The position numbers were made by a program, and so were the translations under genes. Shown one piece after another: positions 24,943 through 35,557 of a stretch of 64,000 nt of DNA. Position 1 is the first letter of the stretch; each line of letters opens with the position of its first letter. The stretch comes from Acorus gramineus. Lineage: Eukaryota; Streptophyta; Magnoliopsida; Acorales; Acoraceae. Location of the stretch: contig JAUJYN010000012.1 of NCBI GenBank assembly GCA_030737835.1, positions 10,898,729-10,962,728 on the forward strand, written 5' to 3'. Below the pieces are notes generated by a model. That model had not been told where the DNA came from and did no database searches. It worked only from the letters and a program-made list of their open reading frames with translations.

Positions 24943-25241
24943 GGGTTAAAGGCATCTAAGTCTCTACAAACATAGAAAAATCTATACAAGTCTATTAAAA
25001 TTGGGACAGACGTACAAGTTTCTGAAAACTAAAAAAAATTCAATTATCATCACTGAGTTAAATTTCCATCCAAACTTAATTAAAATATTCCCAGAATATT
25101 CCATCACATATAATTGTGTAGACATTGAAGTCCTTATAAACAGTCATAAAGACAAATTAGGGACTTATACGTCTGTCCCAATTTTAATAGAGACTTGTAT
25201 GAGTTTTCTCATATTTGTAGGGACTTAGATGTCTTTAACCC
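24943..25241. mobile_element. Foldback transposon, GGGTTAAA family, short copy
   Basis: 299 bases from GGGTTAAAGGCATCTAAG to TTTAACCC. Flanks are TTCTTAAAT (24934-24942) and TTTTTAAAT (25242-25250), 8 of 9 identical. The left arm is long and the right arm short, so this is an internally deleted derivative of the copy at 20819. The paralogous germin arm has uninterrupted TTTTTAAAT at the matching position (about 24362-24370), which represents the empty site. Confidence 0.72.
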
Positions 25242-25399
25242 TTTTTAAATATATATTCTCCTCAAAAAAATCTATGTTGTATAAACCATAGAAACAAATT
25301 AAACAGGGTATATCCAACATCTCGAAGACATGAATCAACACAAGAAAAAATAAAAGTAACCGATCAAGGCCCGCAAATTTGGCCGCCCATGTAACACCA

Positions 25400-25405
25400 T
25401 ATAAA
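25400..25405 (+). promoter_or_regulatory. TATA box of germin-like copy B
   Basis: TATAAA about 86 bases upstream of the ATG, in a block shared with copy A. Confidence 0.65.
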
Positions 25406-25490
25406 CACAATTTAAACAACCAAACCTCAACAAAAATAAAAAAATCTTTCCCATTGTAAGTCCTCACCCACCCAAAACTCACTCAACACC

Positions 25491-26488
25491 ATGGCCTTCA
25501 ACACCTTTTTCACCACAGCATCACTACTCTTACTAGCCTCATCATCTCTCACAGCCTACGCGAGCGATCCCGACATCATCGCAGACTTCATCCTCCCACA
25601 AAACCTCACCTTCCCCGACGCCAACTTCTTCACATCCACCGCCACGCGAGACATATTCAATGCGCCCATCTCCAATGCCTTCAAGGTCACGAAGGTAAGT
25701 AAACATTAAAAAATCGTCCATGATGTCATATATCTTAAATTTTTATTATTTTCAAAATCATAAATAATAGAAGAACATGCCTACCTCCATTGATTATGTC
25801 TTGTGATGTTCTTAAGTCTTTAAATATAGAATAGGGTTTCTCTCTCCTTACTTTAAACACATTTCGTATGTGCTTCTTGATTATGATACACAATTGACGA
25901 GAAAACTCATCCCAACTTTCATATATATTATAATCATTCTATCAAGGAATTTGTTAGGATATAAAATCACCTTCTTGATCAAGTTAGATGAAGTTATCTA
26001 TAAATCAAATATTTCAATTTAAAAAATATTACATATGATGTGGATCACTTAAGATTTATTGAAACCAGGTGTCCATGGCCGAGTTCCCCGCCCTCAACGG
26101 GCAGAGCGTCTCCTACGCCGTGCTCACATTTCCGGTGAACGCGGTCAACCCGCCTCATACGCACCCCCGCTCGGCCGAGCTGCTCTTCCTCGTGCAAGGT
26201 TGTCTCGACGTGGGCTTTGTCGACACCGCAAACAAGTTGTACGCGCAGAGGCTCCAGGCGACGGACATGTTCGTGTTTCCAAAAGGGCTCGTTCACTACC
26301 AGTCCAACTGCGACAGCGAAGACCCGTCCATCGCTCTCTCCGCCTTCGGGAGCTCGAACGCCGGGACCGTGTCGGTGCCCGCTAGTGTTTTCACTAGTGG
26401 GATTGATGAAAGCGTTCTTGCCAAGTCTTTCAACACGGATGTGACTACAGTGGAGAAGATCAAGGCTGGGCTTGCACCCAAGCCTTGA
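25491..26488 (+). CDS. Germin-like protein (GLP9-type), copy B
   Basis: Two exons, 25491-25694 and 26069-26488, encode 207 residues. The signal peptide and cupin match copy A, with the manganese ligands at H98, H100, E105 and H144. Differences from copy A are few: one Phe fewer in the signal peptide, TFPDAN for TIPDSN, SNAF for SDTF, CDSED for CDGEG and FN for FK. The intron (374 bases) and promoter are also alike, so duplication is recent and by inversion. The shared TATA region predicts similar expression unless the transposon at 24943-25241, about 250 bases upstream of the ATG, changes it. Confidence 0.93.
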
Positions 26489-28470
26489 AACTTTGGGAGG
26501 TTTCATTTTAAAAAATAAATTTTAATAGCTATGTCTCGAAAAGTTAGGACAATGTCTTCTAACTATTCTAAGAAAATATTGAAATTGTTTATCAAGACTT
26601 ATATAATCTACTAGTGAAAACATTGAGTTATGTGGTTAAGATAATGAGTTATTAGTTAGTCGGAATTATTAGTCTTCACTAACGGTGTGTGTGAAAATAA
26701 AATGAATAAGTAGTATATGTTAATGAATCCCTAAACAACTCACCCAAAAATATTAAATAATTGGATGGTCAAACCCCTTAATCTAATGCAATAGAAGAAT
26801 GATAAAAAGATATGATGTGTTAAGATCTTACGTAACGTCTCTCAAACAGAAAAAATTGAAATAAGAGATGATCTCTATAAGGTAACAAGGTTTGCTTTAA
26901 TATACACTCAATTAAGCCCAATAATGAATCACATTAAGCATAATTATAATGAGTTCCCACTTATTAAAAATTTATTAAAAATAGAAACATCCAACAACCG
27001 TAATAGCCACTTATTATGAGTTCCCACAAATCAATCAGAATTGATTGTAATCAATTCTATTATTTGTGAAAAAAGCGACAATCAGATAAATTATTATCAT
27101 AAATGACAAATTTATTTATTAATGAACTCAATGATAAAATATGACAAAAATGAGCATTTTTAGTTGTAAAACAACTGTTTTAAACTATCTCCACAAAATA
27201 ATTCAACATGTTAAATTTTATAGGATTATGAGGTGCTCTTAATTATTTCTTACTATTGCTATTCTCATAGTTTTCTTCTGAGATCTCTTCTAATGGTTTG
27301 ATAGCTTCAAAAACGTATCGACCGTCTGTTCCATATCATAATCCCAATGAATTTTTTTTTATTATAAAATAAAATAGAATAGAATAAAATAAATGTACTT
27401 CACCCACATCCATATAACCCACAAATAATAAATATGTTAATAAATTCCTAAAAACAACCCACCAAAAAAAAAATTATTTAAAATGAATACACACACACAC
27501 TCTCTCATTGATAAAATAGTTATCTAAAGTTTATTTTATATATTCATTAAAACTACAAATTTTAGGATAAGATTAGGGGAAAAATAACGATTTAGGATAA
27601 GAACATGTTTTAATAAATTTGGAATGGTAAAAATGTACAAAAACTTTACATAAACTATTGAAAAGTTGAAACATTTATGATTAGTATAACAGATCGACTA
27701 GTTTTATGTATGTGCTAGAGCACGTGGTACAATAATGCAAGTTATATACATGAATAAAATAATGATAATGATTGAAAATATAAATTATTAAATAAATCAA
27801 TATGATTTTTGCATTGAGTTTAAATAAGGGTATCCCAAATAAATATTTTTCGCGTATTTAATATGAGTTCTAGAGTTTATTAGGAAGTTTTAAATAAAAA
27901 TAAGTTACATTAATAAAAATACACATTTTTGAAAGTTTAAAATGAAAATATAAGTAGTACCATCTCAATAACAATACTTATGCAAGAATTATTTAAAATG
28001 TGCATTAAAATTAATTTGTTATGTTTTGAATTTAAAGACTTCTAGTAATTTAATGAGATTTGATGAATATTTATTATTATTCATTGTTTCAAATATTGAA
28101 ATGGAAATGGATATGATGTTATCTTATTTAAAAGTTTTAAATCTATTACTTATTTATTAAAAGCTAGGAAAGTAACCCAGCTTTTTCATTTCCGTTTTTA
28201 TTATTCCATAAATTACTTGTAGCATATTTAACAAAAAATTATAATTTCACATCAGATAGATTTCATTTAAATTTATTTTTTAATAGAAATTTTTGTGAAA
28301 TTAAATAATCCATAATTGATGAATATCTAAAATTATCATTAAAATATACAGAAAAAGGCAAATAACCTCTTGTAAACTGCCTAAATCCATATAAGCCCTG
28401 ATTTTTTATAAAATTTATATAACACTTTGATTTTTTCTAAAATCCATATAACATCCTGCCTTTTTGTGAA
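26489..28470. other. AT-rich spacer 3' of germin copy B
   Basis: No gene seen. It contains an AAATAAAATAGAATAG-like microsatellite near 27360-27400 and CA/CT repeats near 27490-27510. Bases 28350-28470 hold repeats of AAATCCATATAA resembling another foldback arm. Confidence 0.4.
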
Positions 28471-28478
28471 ATCCATTA

Positions 28479-28922
28479 AAACTTCAAGGGTATTTTTGTC
28501 TTTTAGAATGACCAATTTGTTTTTACGATTGTTTATAAGGACTGTAATGTCTATTCACTATTCAATTACATGTAAAAGTCTTTTAAGGGCAATTTTATCT
28601 TTTGAATAGACTAATTTGTCTTTATGATTATTTATAGGGACTAGAATGTATACACAATTTAATGTAAAAGTCTTTTAGGGGCAATTTTATCTTTTGTAGG
28701 GACTAATTTGTCTTTATGACTGTTTATAAGGATTTCAATGTCTACACAATTATATGTGATGGAATATTCTAGGAATATTCCGTTAAGTTTGGATAGAAAT
28801 TTAACTCAGGGATGATAATTGGGTTTTTTCTGAGTTTTCAGGGACTCGTACGTCTGTCCCAATTTTAGTAGGGACTTATATGGGTTTTCCCATGTTTGTA
28901 GGGACTTAAATGTCTTTAACCC
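28479..28922. mobile_element. Foldback transposon, GGGTTAAA family, right arm only
   Basis: Matches the right arm of the full-size copy (about 21610-22042), including about three 91-base units, and ends TTTAACCC at 28922. The left arm is missing; the sequence before 28470 is a different, foldback-like repeat. This is a truncated or chimeric copy. Confidence 0.6.
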
Positions 28923-29717
28923 TTAAATATATTACTATTAAGTTATGGATATTATGTTATCCATTTTTAACGCAACGTGAAACGATAGAAATATCCAACT
29001 ATCTCATAAACCCTTTGAATCCACAAAGAAAAAAAAAAAAAAAAAAAAGGGAGATAATTATATTAATTGATAAAAAAAATTTCCTTACAAAATATGGTGG
29101 CACTCATTATATAGACCACAAATATCAAATACATATTCATAATGTGAATTATGACTCTACTAAAAATAGTAAAGACACAGTTACAATAATAACTATTAAA
29201 ATATAATAAAATAAAACATAAAATCCTAAATTCCTAAATAAAATCTCATAAAACTATATTTTGATGACAAATTTAAAATCAAATATTCTGCAATCATTTT
29301 TTTTCAAATCTTTCCTACATCAATTTTAAAATGAATATTTTTTTACCTTTAATGTAAAATCGAATTAGAATAAAAACATGTTCAATCGTTACATAAAAAT
29401 TCAAGGAAATTTTGAGAAACGAAATAATAAAAATCACAAAAATGTATAATACAACAGATTATTAATCTTAATCTTAAGACGTTAAAATATCAAATCCCTG
29501 TAAATCCTAAACACGAATAATAACACCGAACAATAAAATCGGTAATTATAACTGCCCAGATTTTTTCCACCCAACTAAATCTCAACTGATTTTGAATTCT
29601 TAACAAAAACCCAAACCCCATAAAAATCTAACAAAACTGAAAAAACAAAAAAATTAAATTCTTTAAAAACAAAAAATCGATTCCTCTTCTCTCTGCGTGT
29701 ACTTTTGATCGAAACCA
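28923..29717. other. Spacer and upstream region of the RBR ligase gene
   Basis: AT-rich with a poly-A run at about 29030-29048; no coding frame recognised. The last 40 bases (TTCCTCTTCTCTCTG) are pyrimidine-rich, as in plant 5' leaders. Confidence 0.35.
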
Positions 29718-32246
29718 ATGGAGGATTTCGACTACCTATCGAGCGACTACGAAGAAGAAGATGAAGAAAACGACGTCGACGAGTACCAAGAGAACATCAC
29801 TAGCCAGCCTCCGCCGCCAAAAGCAACGACACAGATCATCCGGAAAGAATCCCTCCTGGCGGCGCAGTCGGCGGTCCTCCGCAAGGTGACCGAGTTCTAG
29901 CTTTTCTTTGTATAATGTTTTATACAATTTCTTTTCCGACCATGTTTGTAGTCCATATTTATTTTGAATTTATTTAAAAATAATATACCTTAAGAAATTG
30001 ATTTTATAGAAAAATAAAAAATATATTTTAAAATATGATAAATTTCTGTCAAAGCATGTATTTGATGATTTTTTATAAGCATATGGAACATGAATTATGG
30101 TTAAAAAAAAACTGTATAAAAGCACTTTTTTTCTTTTAATTTTTTTATTTTATGTTGTAGTCGTCCTCTCATTCTCATTTCAGAGTTTCGCCATGAAACA
30201 GAACTAACCAAAGTTTTTTTATTATAAAAAAAAAAAAGGTGATGGAGCTCCTCACGGTGAAAGAACACCACGCGCGCACCCTCCTAATCCATCACCGCTG
30301 GGACGTCGACAACCTCTTCTCCGCCTTCGTCGACAAGGGCCGGGACCGCCTATTCTCCGAAGCCGGTGTCAGCCTCGGAAACGCATCGCGTCTGACGACG
30401 TCGACGACGTGCCTCGTGTGCATGGATGATGCGGCGGGGGACATGACGACGATGGGCTGCGGTCACGGCTTCTGCGACGAGTGCTGGAGCCAGTACCTGG
30501 TCGTCGTGATCGGGGAGGGGCGGGCGAGGCGGGTCCGTTGCATGGAGCACAAGTGCGGCGCGGTCTGCGACGAGGACGTTGTGAGAAGGATCTTGGTCGG
30601 CCAGGGCCTCGCCGATGTTGTTGAACGGTTCGACCGGTCCCTCCTTGAGTCTTACATCGAGGACAATGGGCGTGCCAGGTGCGTTATGATTCGTTGAATT
30701 GTGCGTTTAGTATCTTCAGTATAGATATTGATTTTCCATAACTTGTATATTTTTAAAAATATATACTTGATTAATGAATATTATTTTATAAAATTAAGAT
30801 GCATCCTGTATAAATTAAATATATATATTTTTAAAATTTTTCTAATAAATTATATATTAAGACATTAGCGTATATATTAATTGTTTGCATTTTTTAGTAC
30901 TGTATCGAATGTATTATTACATCAAAAGATTCAAATGCATATATTTTTTGGTAATACAATACCTATTGAGCTATTGGAGTATATATTATGTTAGAAAATT
31001 TCATCGAAACAAGTGTATCTATGCAATTTTTTGTTGCATTTTTTTATATATTAATGATAAGAATAAGCAAGTCTGATCAACTCTTACATTTTCATGAATA
31101 TACACGAATATACATGTTCTGTACTGAATGGAACTCTCACCATGGCCAATCCCCAGGTGGTGCCCAAGCGTCCCCCACTGCGGGAACGCGATCCGGGCGG
31201 AAGGCGAGGACTTCCACTGCAACGAAGTGGAGTGCGCGTGCGGCCTGCAGTTCTGCTTCGGCTGTGGGGGCCCTCCGCACTCCCCCTGCTCGTGCCTCAT
31301 GTGGGAGAAGTGGAACCAAAAAACCACCGACGAGTCGGAGAACGCGAACTATCTCACATTGAACACGAAGCCCTGCCCCAAATGCAATAAGCACGTCGAA
31401 AAGAACGGCGGGTGCAACCATATGATGTGCCGGTGCGGGCAGATGTTCTGCTGGGTATGTGGGGGCGCGACAGGGAAAGATCACACTTACGATCGGATAA
31501 TGCAACACAGCTGCAGCCGCTACACTGAGGACCACGCGCAAGAGCTCGCGGAGGTCGAGCGCATGAGGAGGGACTACAAACGGTACCTGCACTACTCCAC
31601 GCGATACGATGCGCACGCGCGCTCACAGAGGCTGGAGGAGAAGCACAGGGAGGGGCTGCGCGAGAAGGTGGGGTTCGCGGAGGACAAGGACGACTTCACG
31701 AGCAGGGATTTTCAGTGGGTCATGGACGCGTGCGTGAGGTTGTTCAAGTAAGCCTGTCAACTGATCTATTCGTATATGTCGGATTAAGATATTTTTTAAA
31801 TCGAATACATAATATCCATGTTCGCACTTCGGATTTTTGAATATCTATATTTCTAATTTTTGTTCAGGTCACGGAGAGTGTTGATGTGCTCGTATGCGTT
31901 TGCATACTATATGTTCGGGGAGGAGCTTTTCAGGCGAGCGATGACGGTGGCGGAGAGGGAGGTGAAGAAGAATCTGTTCGAGGACCAGCAGGAGCAGCTT
32001 GAAGGGAATGTGGAGAGGTTGTCGGGGCTGTTGGAGGAGGGGTTTTACAAGTACTCGAGAGAGAAGATGATGGAGTTCAAGATGCACGTGTTGAACTCCT
32101 CAACGGCCGTCGACACGATGTGCAAGAACATGTACGCGTGCGTTGAGGATGATTTGCTCGGTGGTCTCGTTTGCGGGGCGGAGCACCCCATCGCGCCGTA
32201 TAGATCGGGCGGCGTCCAGAGGGCGTCAGAACTTACCATCTCTTAA
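29718..32246 (+). CDS. ARI: RBR-type E3 ubiquitin ligase, Ariadne family
   Basis: Four exons: 29718-29885, 30239-30678, 31157-31747 and 31868-32246, giving 525 residues. The N-terminus is acidic (SDYEEEDEENDVDEY), followed by the UBA-like helix region (VMELLTVKEHHARTLL). RING1 starts at C114 (CLVC...CGHGFC), the in-between-RING domain has CGLQFCFGC and CSC, and RING2 has CPKCNKHVEKNGGC, where C289 is the expected thioester-forming cysteine. An Ariadne helical domain follows (HYSTRYDAHARSQRLEEK). RBR ligases take ubiquitin from an E2 onto the RING2 cysteine before passing it to a substrate. All expected metal ligands appear present. The protein ends without the C-terminal RanBP2-type finger found in some plant Ariadnes. 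Codons in exons 2-4 are strongly GC-rich against AT-rich introns. Confidence 0.92.
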
Positions 32247-32525
32247 GAGTCGCACAATATTGGAACCAAACGAGCGTTTGCAAGAGGGAGTGATAACACT
32301 AAATTGTTATTTTTGGCATAAAGTGTATTTTTTTGTTTCCTTTATTATTTTTCTTATATTAAACATCCAGTAAGACTAAAACCCAGGGTCTTAGGATGAA
32401 GAAGGAAAACCTCCACCATATCAAGAGACCATATCAAGAGGTGTTTATTTTTATGGATAGTATATGCTGATTTTATGTACGCACTAAAATAAGTAGTGCT
32501 ACATAATTTTGGATTATATAAATAA
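32247..32525. other. 3' flank of the RBR ligase gene
   Basis: AT-rich; probable 3' untranslated sequence. No further gene seen. Confidence 0.35.
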
Positions 32526-33016
32526 GGGTTAAAAATATTTATATCCCTGTAAACATGGGTAAATTTATATAAGTCACTGTGAAAGTTAGGACCGACACAT
32601 AAGTTTCTAAAAACTCACAAAAACCTAATTATCATCGCTGAGTTAAATTTTCAGTTAAATTTGATAGAATATTTCATCGCCATGTACTTGTATAAACATT
32701 GTAGTCTCCATAAATAATCATAAAAACAAATTAATCCATGCAAAGATCAAATTATGTTGTAAGGATTTTTATGTTTCTTCATTTCCATTGAGGTATTGGT
32801 TGAAAATGGTTAAAAATTTGATGATAATTTAATCATTTCATGGTTACAAATTAAAGTTAAGTAGGGTAGGTTGGGTTATAATTAATTTTTGTTAAAACCA
32901 GGGATATATATGGACTTTTGTGAGTTTTTAAGGATTTGCATGTACGTCTGCCCTAACTTTGATAAGAACTTATATAGGATTATCCATGTTTGCGAAGACT
33001 TAGATGTCTTTAATCC
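32526..33016. mobile_element. Foldback transposon, GGGTTAAA family, medium copy
   Basis: 491 bases from GGGTTAAA to TTTAATCC, with both arms of the family and a reduced middle. Flanks TATAAATAA (32517-32525) and TATAATGAA (33017-33025) agree at 7 of 9 positions. The arms are more diverged than in the copies at 20819 and 24943, so this insertion is older. Confidence 0.65.
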
Positions 33017-33025
33017 TATAATGAA

Positions 33026-33895
33026 ATGCATATCACAACTACATTCTTCGGTTACTCTTGTTAAAGATATCCAAGGATCAATGGATCATCAAGAAGACAG
33101 GCAATAGTGAGAGGGGTAGTGAGAGGGTGACGTTATTCTAAGGTGTGTAGTTCGTTCCAAGAATTCTCACAGTTCATAACATTTTCTTACAGAACAAGGA
33201 GAAAACTTGAGGAGTTGATGACTGGTCATGTAATACTTCGATAACTTACTCTAAGGGAATCCACATTTTGTTGTTCCTTCATATCAACTCGAATTCTTAA
33301 ACATATAGCCTTATCTTAATTGGACATATGTCATAAGAAGGCGTTATTAAAGAATACTTGGCATGTCAAAATTCATTGCTATTAACATCCGAAGCCCACA
33401 AACAAAAACTTCAAAACCGACGGTGACAGTACAAGTCCACCAACCACTGGGTCCACCTCACAAATCACAACACACCAAGACAACTCCCTTTCACCTACAA
33501 CTCCATTTTTGTAATTTCCCCAACCATCAACTCACTGTTGAGTCTGGATCCGATCAGGATTAATTTTGATTCATTCAACCAATTTAAATGGTATAATTTA
33601 TAAATCAAACTATACAACATATAAATAAAATTACATAATTAATTTTTAAATATAAATATCGCTCCATTATTAAATACAGATGATACTCATCAATTAAACC
33701 CAGACTTTGATACTGATTCGACTGATCCAACCCAATCCGGATTAGATCCGAATCCATCACTATCACCTCCTCCTACTCTCCGTCTCACCCACCGACTCCA
33801 TCTCACCAAAAAAAAAAAAAAAGCAGAAAAGAAAAGGAAAAACCAAATCAGAGAGTCCCAACTTCAATTTCCAGATCCAAATCAGCTCGACCCAA
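33026..33895. other. Spacer and upstream region of the glycosyltransferase-like gene
   Basis: No coding frame recognised. A poly-A run (about 33809-33823) lies in the probable 5' leader. Confidence 0.35.
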
Positions 33896-35557
33896 ATGAG
33901 GGACTCCCCGACCTCCCCCTCCATCAACACCGCATCAGATCCGCTCGGCCAGAGCCTCGTCAAGCTCCTCAGCAACGTCTGCTTCTCCGCTTTCGTCCTC
34001 TCCGTCCTCATCTTCACCGTCATCGCCATCACCTACCACCCCCCCGACCCCTGGCTCGAGTCCTCCGCCGCCATCTCCCGCGACCTCTCTCGCATCCTCC
34101 CCAATTCCACCTTCCAGACCGACGACTCCCTCCTCACCACCGGTGAGGATCTCAATTCCTCCTCCACCCTCTCCCCTCCGGCGGACTTGCCTCCGGCGGC
34201 CGCCGATCTGGCCTTGGCCCTCGCCCCGGCACCGTCCTCCGCCGCCTGCGACGGGACCGTCAACTGCTCCGACCCCCGCGTCCTCTCCGTGATCCGCGCC
34301 TTCAACGCGAAGACGTTCAGGACCATCGCTTTCCTGGAATACGGCGGGCCCGTCGATGGATCCGTCGCCGGGGAGTGCGACGTCGCCTGGCGGTTCCGGA
34401 ACAGGAAGGAGAAGTCGTGGCGGCGGTACCGCGACTTCCGGCGGTTCAGAATTGCCGCTGATGGGGAGAACTGCGCCTTCCGCGTCGTCTCCGCCGGACG
34501 CTGGCACTCCGGGGCCAATGCGCGCAGGCCGAGGCCTGCTCCGGCGGCTGTGCGCGCTCCGGTGGTCGCGGCGAGTTATAAGGATGAGGAGATCAACGAT
34601 ACGCTCCCGAGCGTTGGATCGGAGGCGACGTTCAAGAAGGGGAAGTATCTGTACTACTCGCGGGGCGGGGACTACTGCAAGAGCATGAACCACTACATGT
34701 GGAGCTTCCTCTGCGGGCTCGGCGAGGCGATGTATCTGAATCGCACGTTCGTGATGGACCTCAGCGTCTGCTTGTCGGGGTCGTACAGTCCGCAGACGTG
34801 GAAGGATGAGGAGGGGAAGGATTTCAGGTACTACTTCGATTTTGAGCACTTGAAGGAGTCCGCATCGGTTGTTGAGGAGGGCGAGTTCTTGAAGGATTGG
34901 AAGGCGTGGGGGAAGAATTCGGTGAAGGTTCCCGTGCGGAAGGTTGTGAGCTATAAGACGACGCCAATGCAGCTTAAAAGGGATAAAAGCACGATCATTT
35001 GGCGGCAGTTTGATGGGCCTGAGCCGGAGAATTACTGGTACAGGGTGTGCGAGGGCCGGGTCTCGAAGTATGTGCACAGGCCGTGGCACGCGGTGTGGAA
35101 GTCGAAGCATTTGATGAACATTGTCTCAGAGATCAGCGGGAAATTGGATTGGGACTTTGATGCCGTGCATGTCGTGCGGGGGTGGAAGGCGAGGAAAACG
35201 GAGATGTACCCTAATCTTGATAAGGACACGTCACCTGATGCGCTTGTGGCGAAGATTTTACCGATGGTGAAGCCGTGGCGGCACCTTTACATTGCCACTA
35301 ATGAGCCTTTCTATAACTATTTTGATAAGCTGAGGTCGCATTACCATGTGCACCTGTTGGATGACTACAAGGAGCTATGGGGGAATAAGAGTCAATGGTA
35401 CAATGAGACAAGGGAGCTGAATAAGGGGAACCCTGTGGAGTTTGATGGGTATATGCGGGTGGAGGTGGATACAGAGGTGTTGTATAGGGCGAAGACAAGG
35501 GTGGAGACGTTCAATAACTTGACCAGGGATTGTAAGGATGGGGTCAATACGTGTTGA
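33896..35557 (+). CDS. O-fucosyltransferase-like type II membrane protein, intronless
   Basis: A single open frame of 553 residues. One hydrophobic segment near the N-terminus (about residues 25-47) after a short hydrophilic tail suggests a type II Golgi protein with a lumenal catalytic region. After a Ser/Pro/Ala-rich stem the conserved part runs from about residue 130 to the end, with blocks ECDVAWRFRNRKEKSWRRYR, YYSRGGDYCKSMNHY and HVVRGWKARKTEMYP. I recognise this as the plant family of Arabidopsis At4g12700 and At2g04280, listed either as unknown or as O-fucosyltransferase-like. The substrate is unknown. Several N-glycosylation sequons (NST, NRT, NKS, NET, NLT) fit a lumenal location. 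Codon use is very GC-rich in the first 400 codons. Confidence 0.85.
   Translation: MRDSPTSPSINTASDPLGQSLVKLLSNVCFSAFVLSVLIFTVIAITYHPPDPWLESSAAISRDLSRILPNSTFQTDDSLLTTGEDLNSSSTLSPPADLPPAAADLALALAPAPSSAACDGTVNCSDPRVLSVIRAFNAKTFRTIAFLEYGGPVDGSVAGECDVAWRFRNRKEKSWRRYRDFRRFRIAADGENCAFRVVSAGRWHSGANARRPRPAPAAVRAPVVAASYKDEEINDTLPSVGSEATFKKGKYLYYSRGGDYCKSMNHYMWSFLCGLGEAMYLNRTFVMDLSVCLSGSYSPQTWKDEEGKDFRYYFDFEHLKESASVVEEGEFLKDWKAWGKNSVKVPVRKVVSYKTTPMQLKRDKSTIIWRQFDGPEPENYWYRVCEGRVSKYVHRPWHAVWKSKHLMNIVSEISGKLDWDFDAVHVVRGWKARKTEMYPNLDKDTSPDALVAKILPMVKPWRHLYIATNEPFYNYFDKLRSHYHVHLLDDYKELWGNKSQWYNETRELNKGNPVEFDGYMRVEVDTEVLYRAKTRVETFNNLTRDCKDGVNTC

Noticed and set aside
28910..29206. Plus-strand open frame of 98 codons with poly-Lys
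   Set aside because: It crosses a poly-A run and a transposon end; no domain.
31137..31616. Minus-strand open frame opposite the RBR ligase
   Set aside because: A shadow of the cysteine-rich exon 3 in GC-rich sequence.
33935..35110. Minus-strand open frame of 391 codons
   Set aside because: It is the antisense of the GC-rich glycosyltransferase-like gene; low-complexity Arg/Gly/Leu composition marks it as a shadow.
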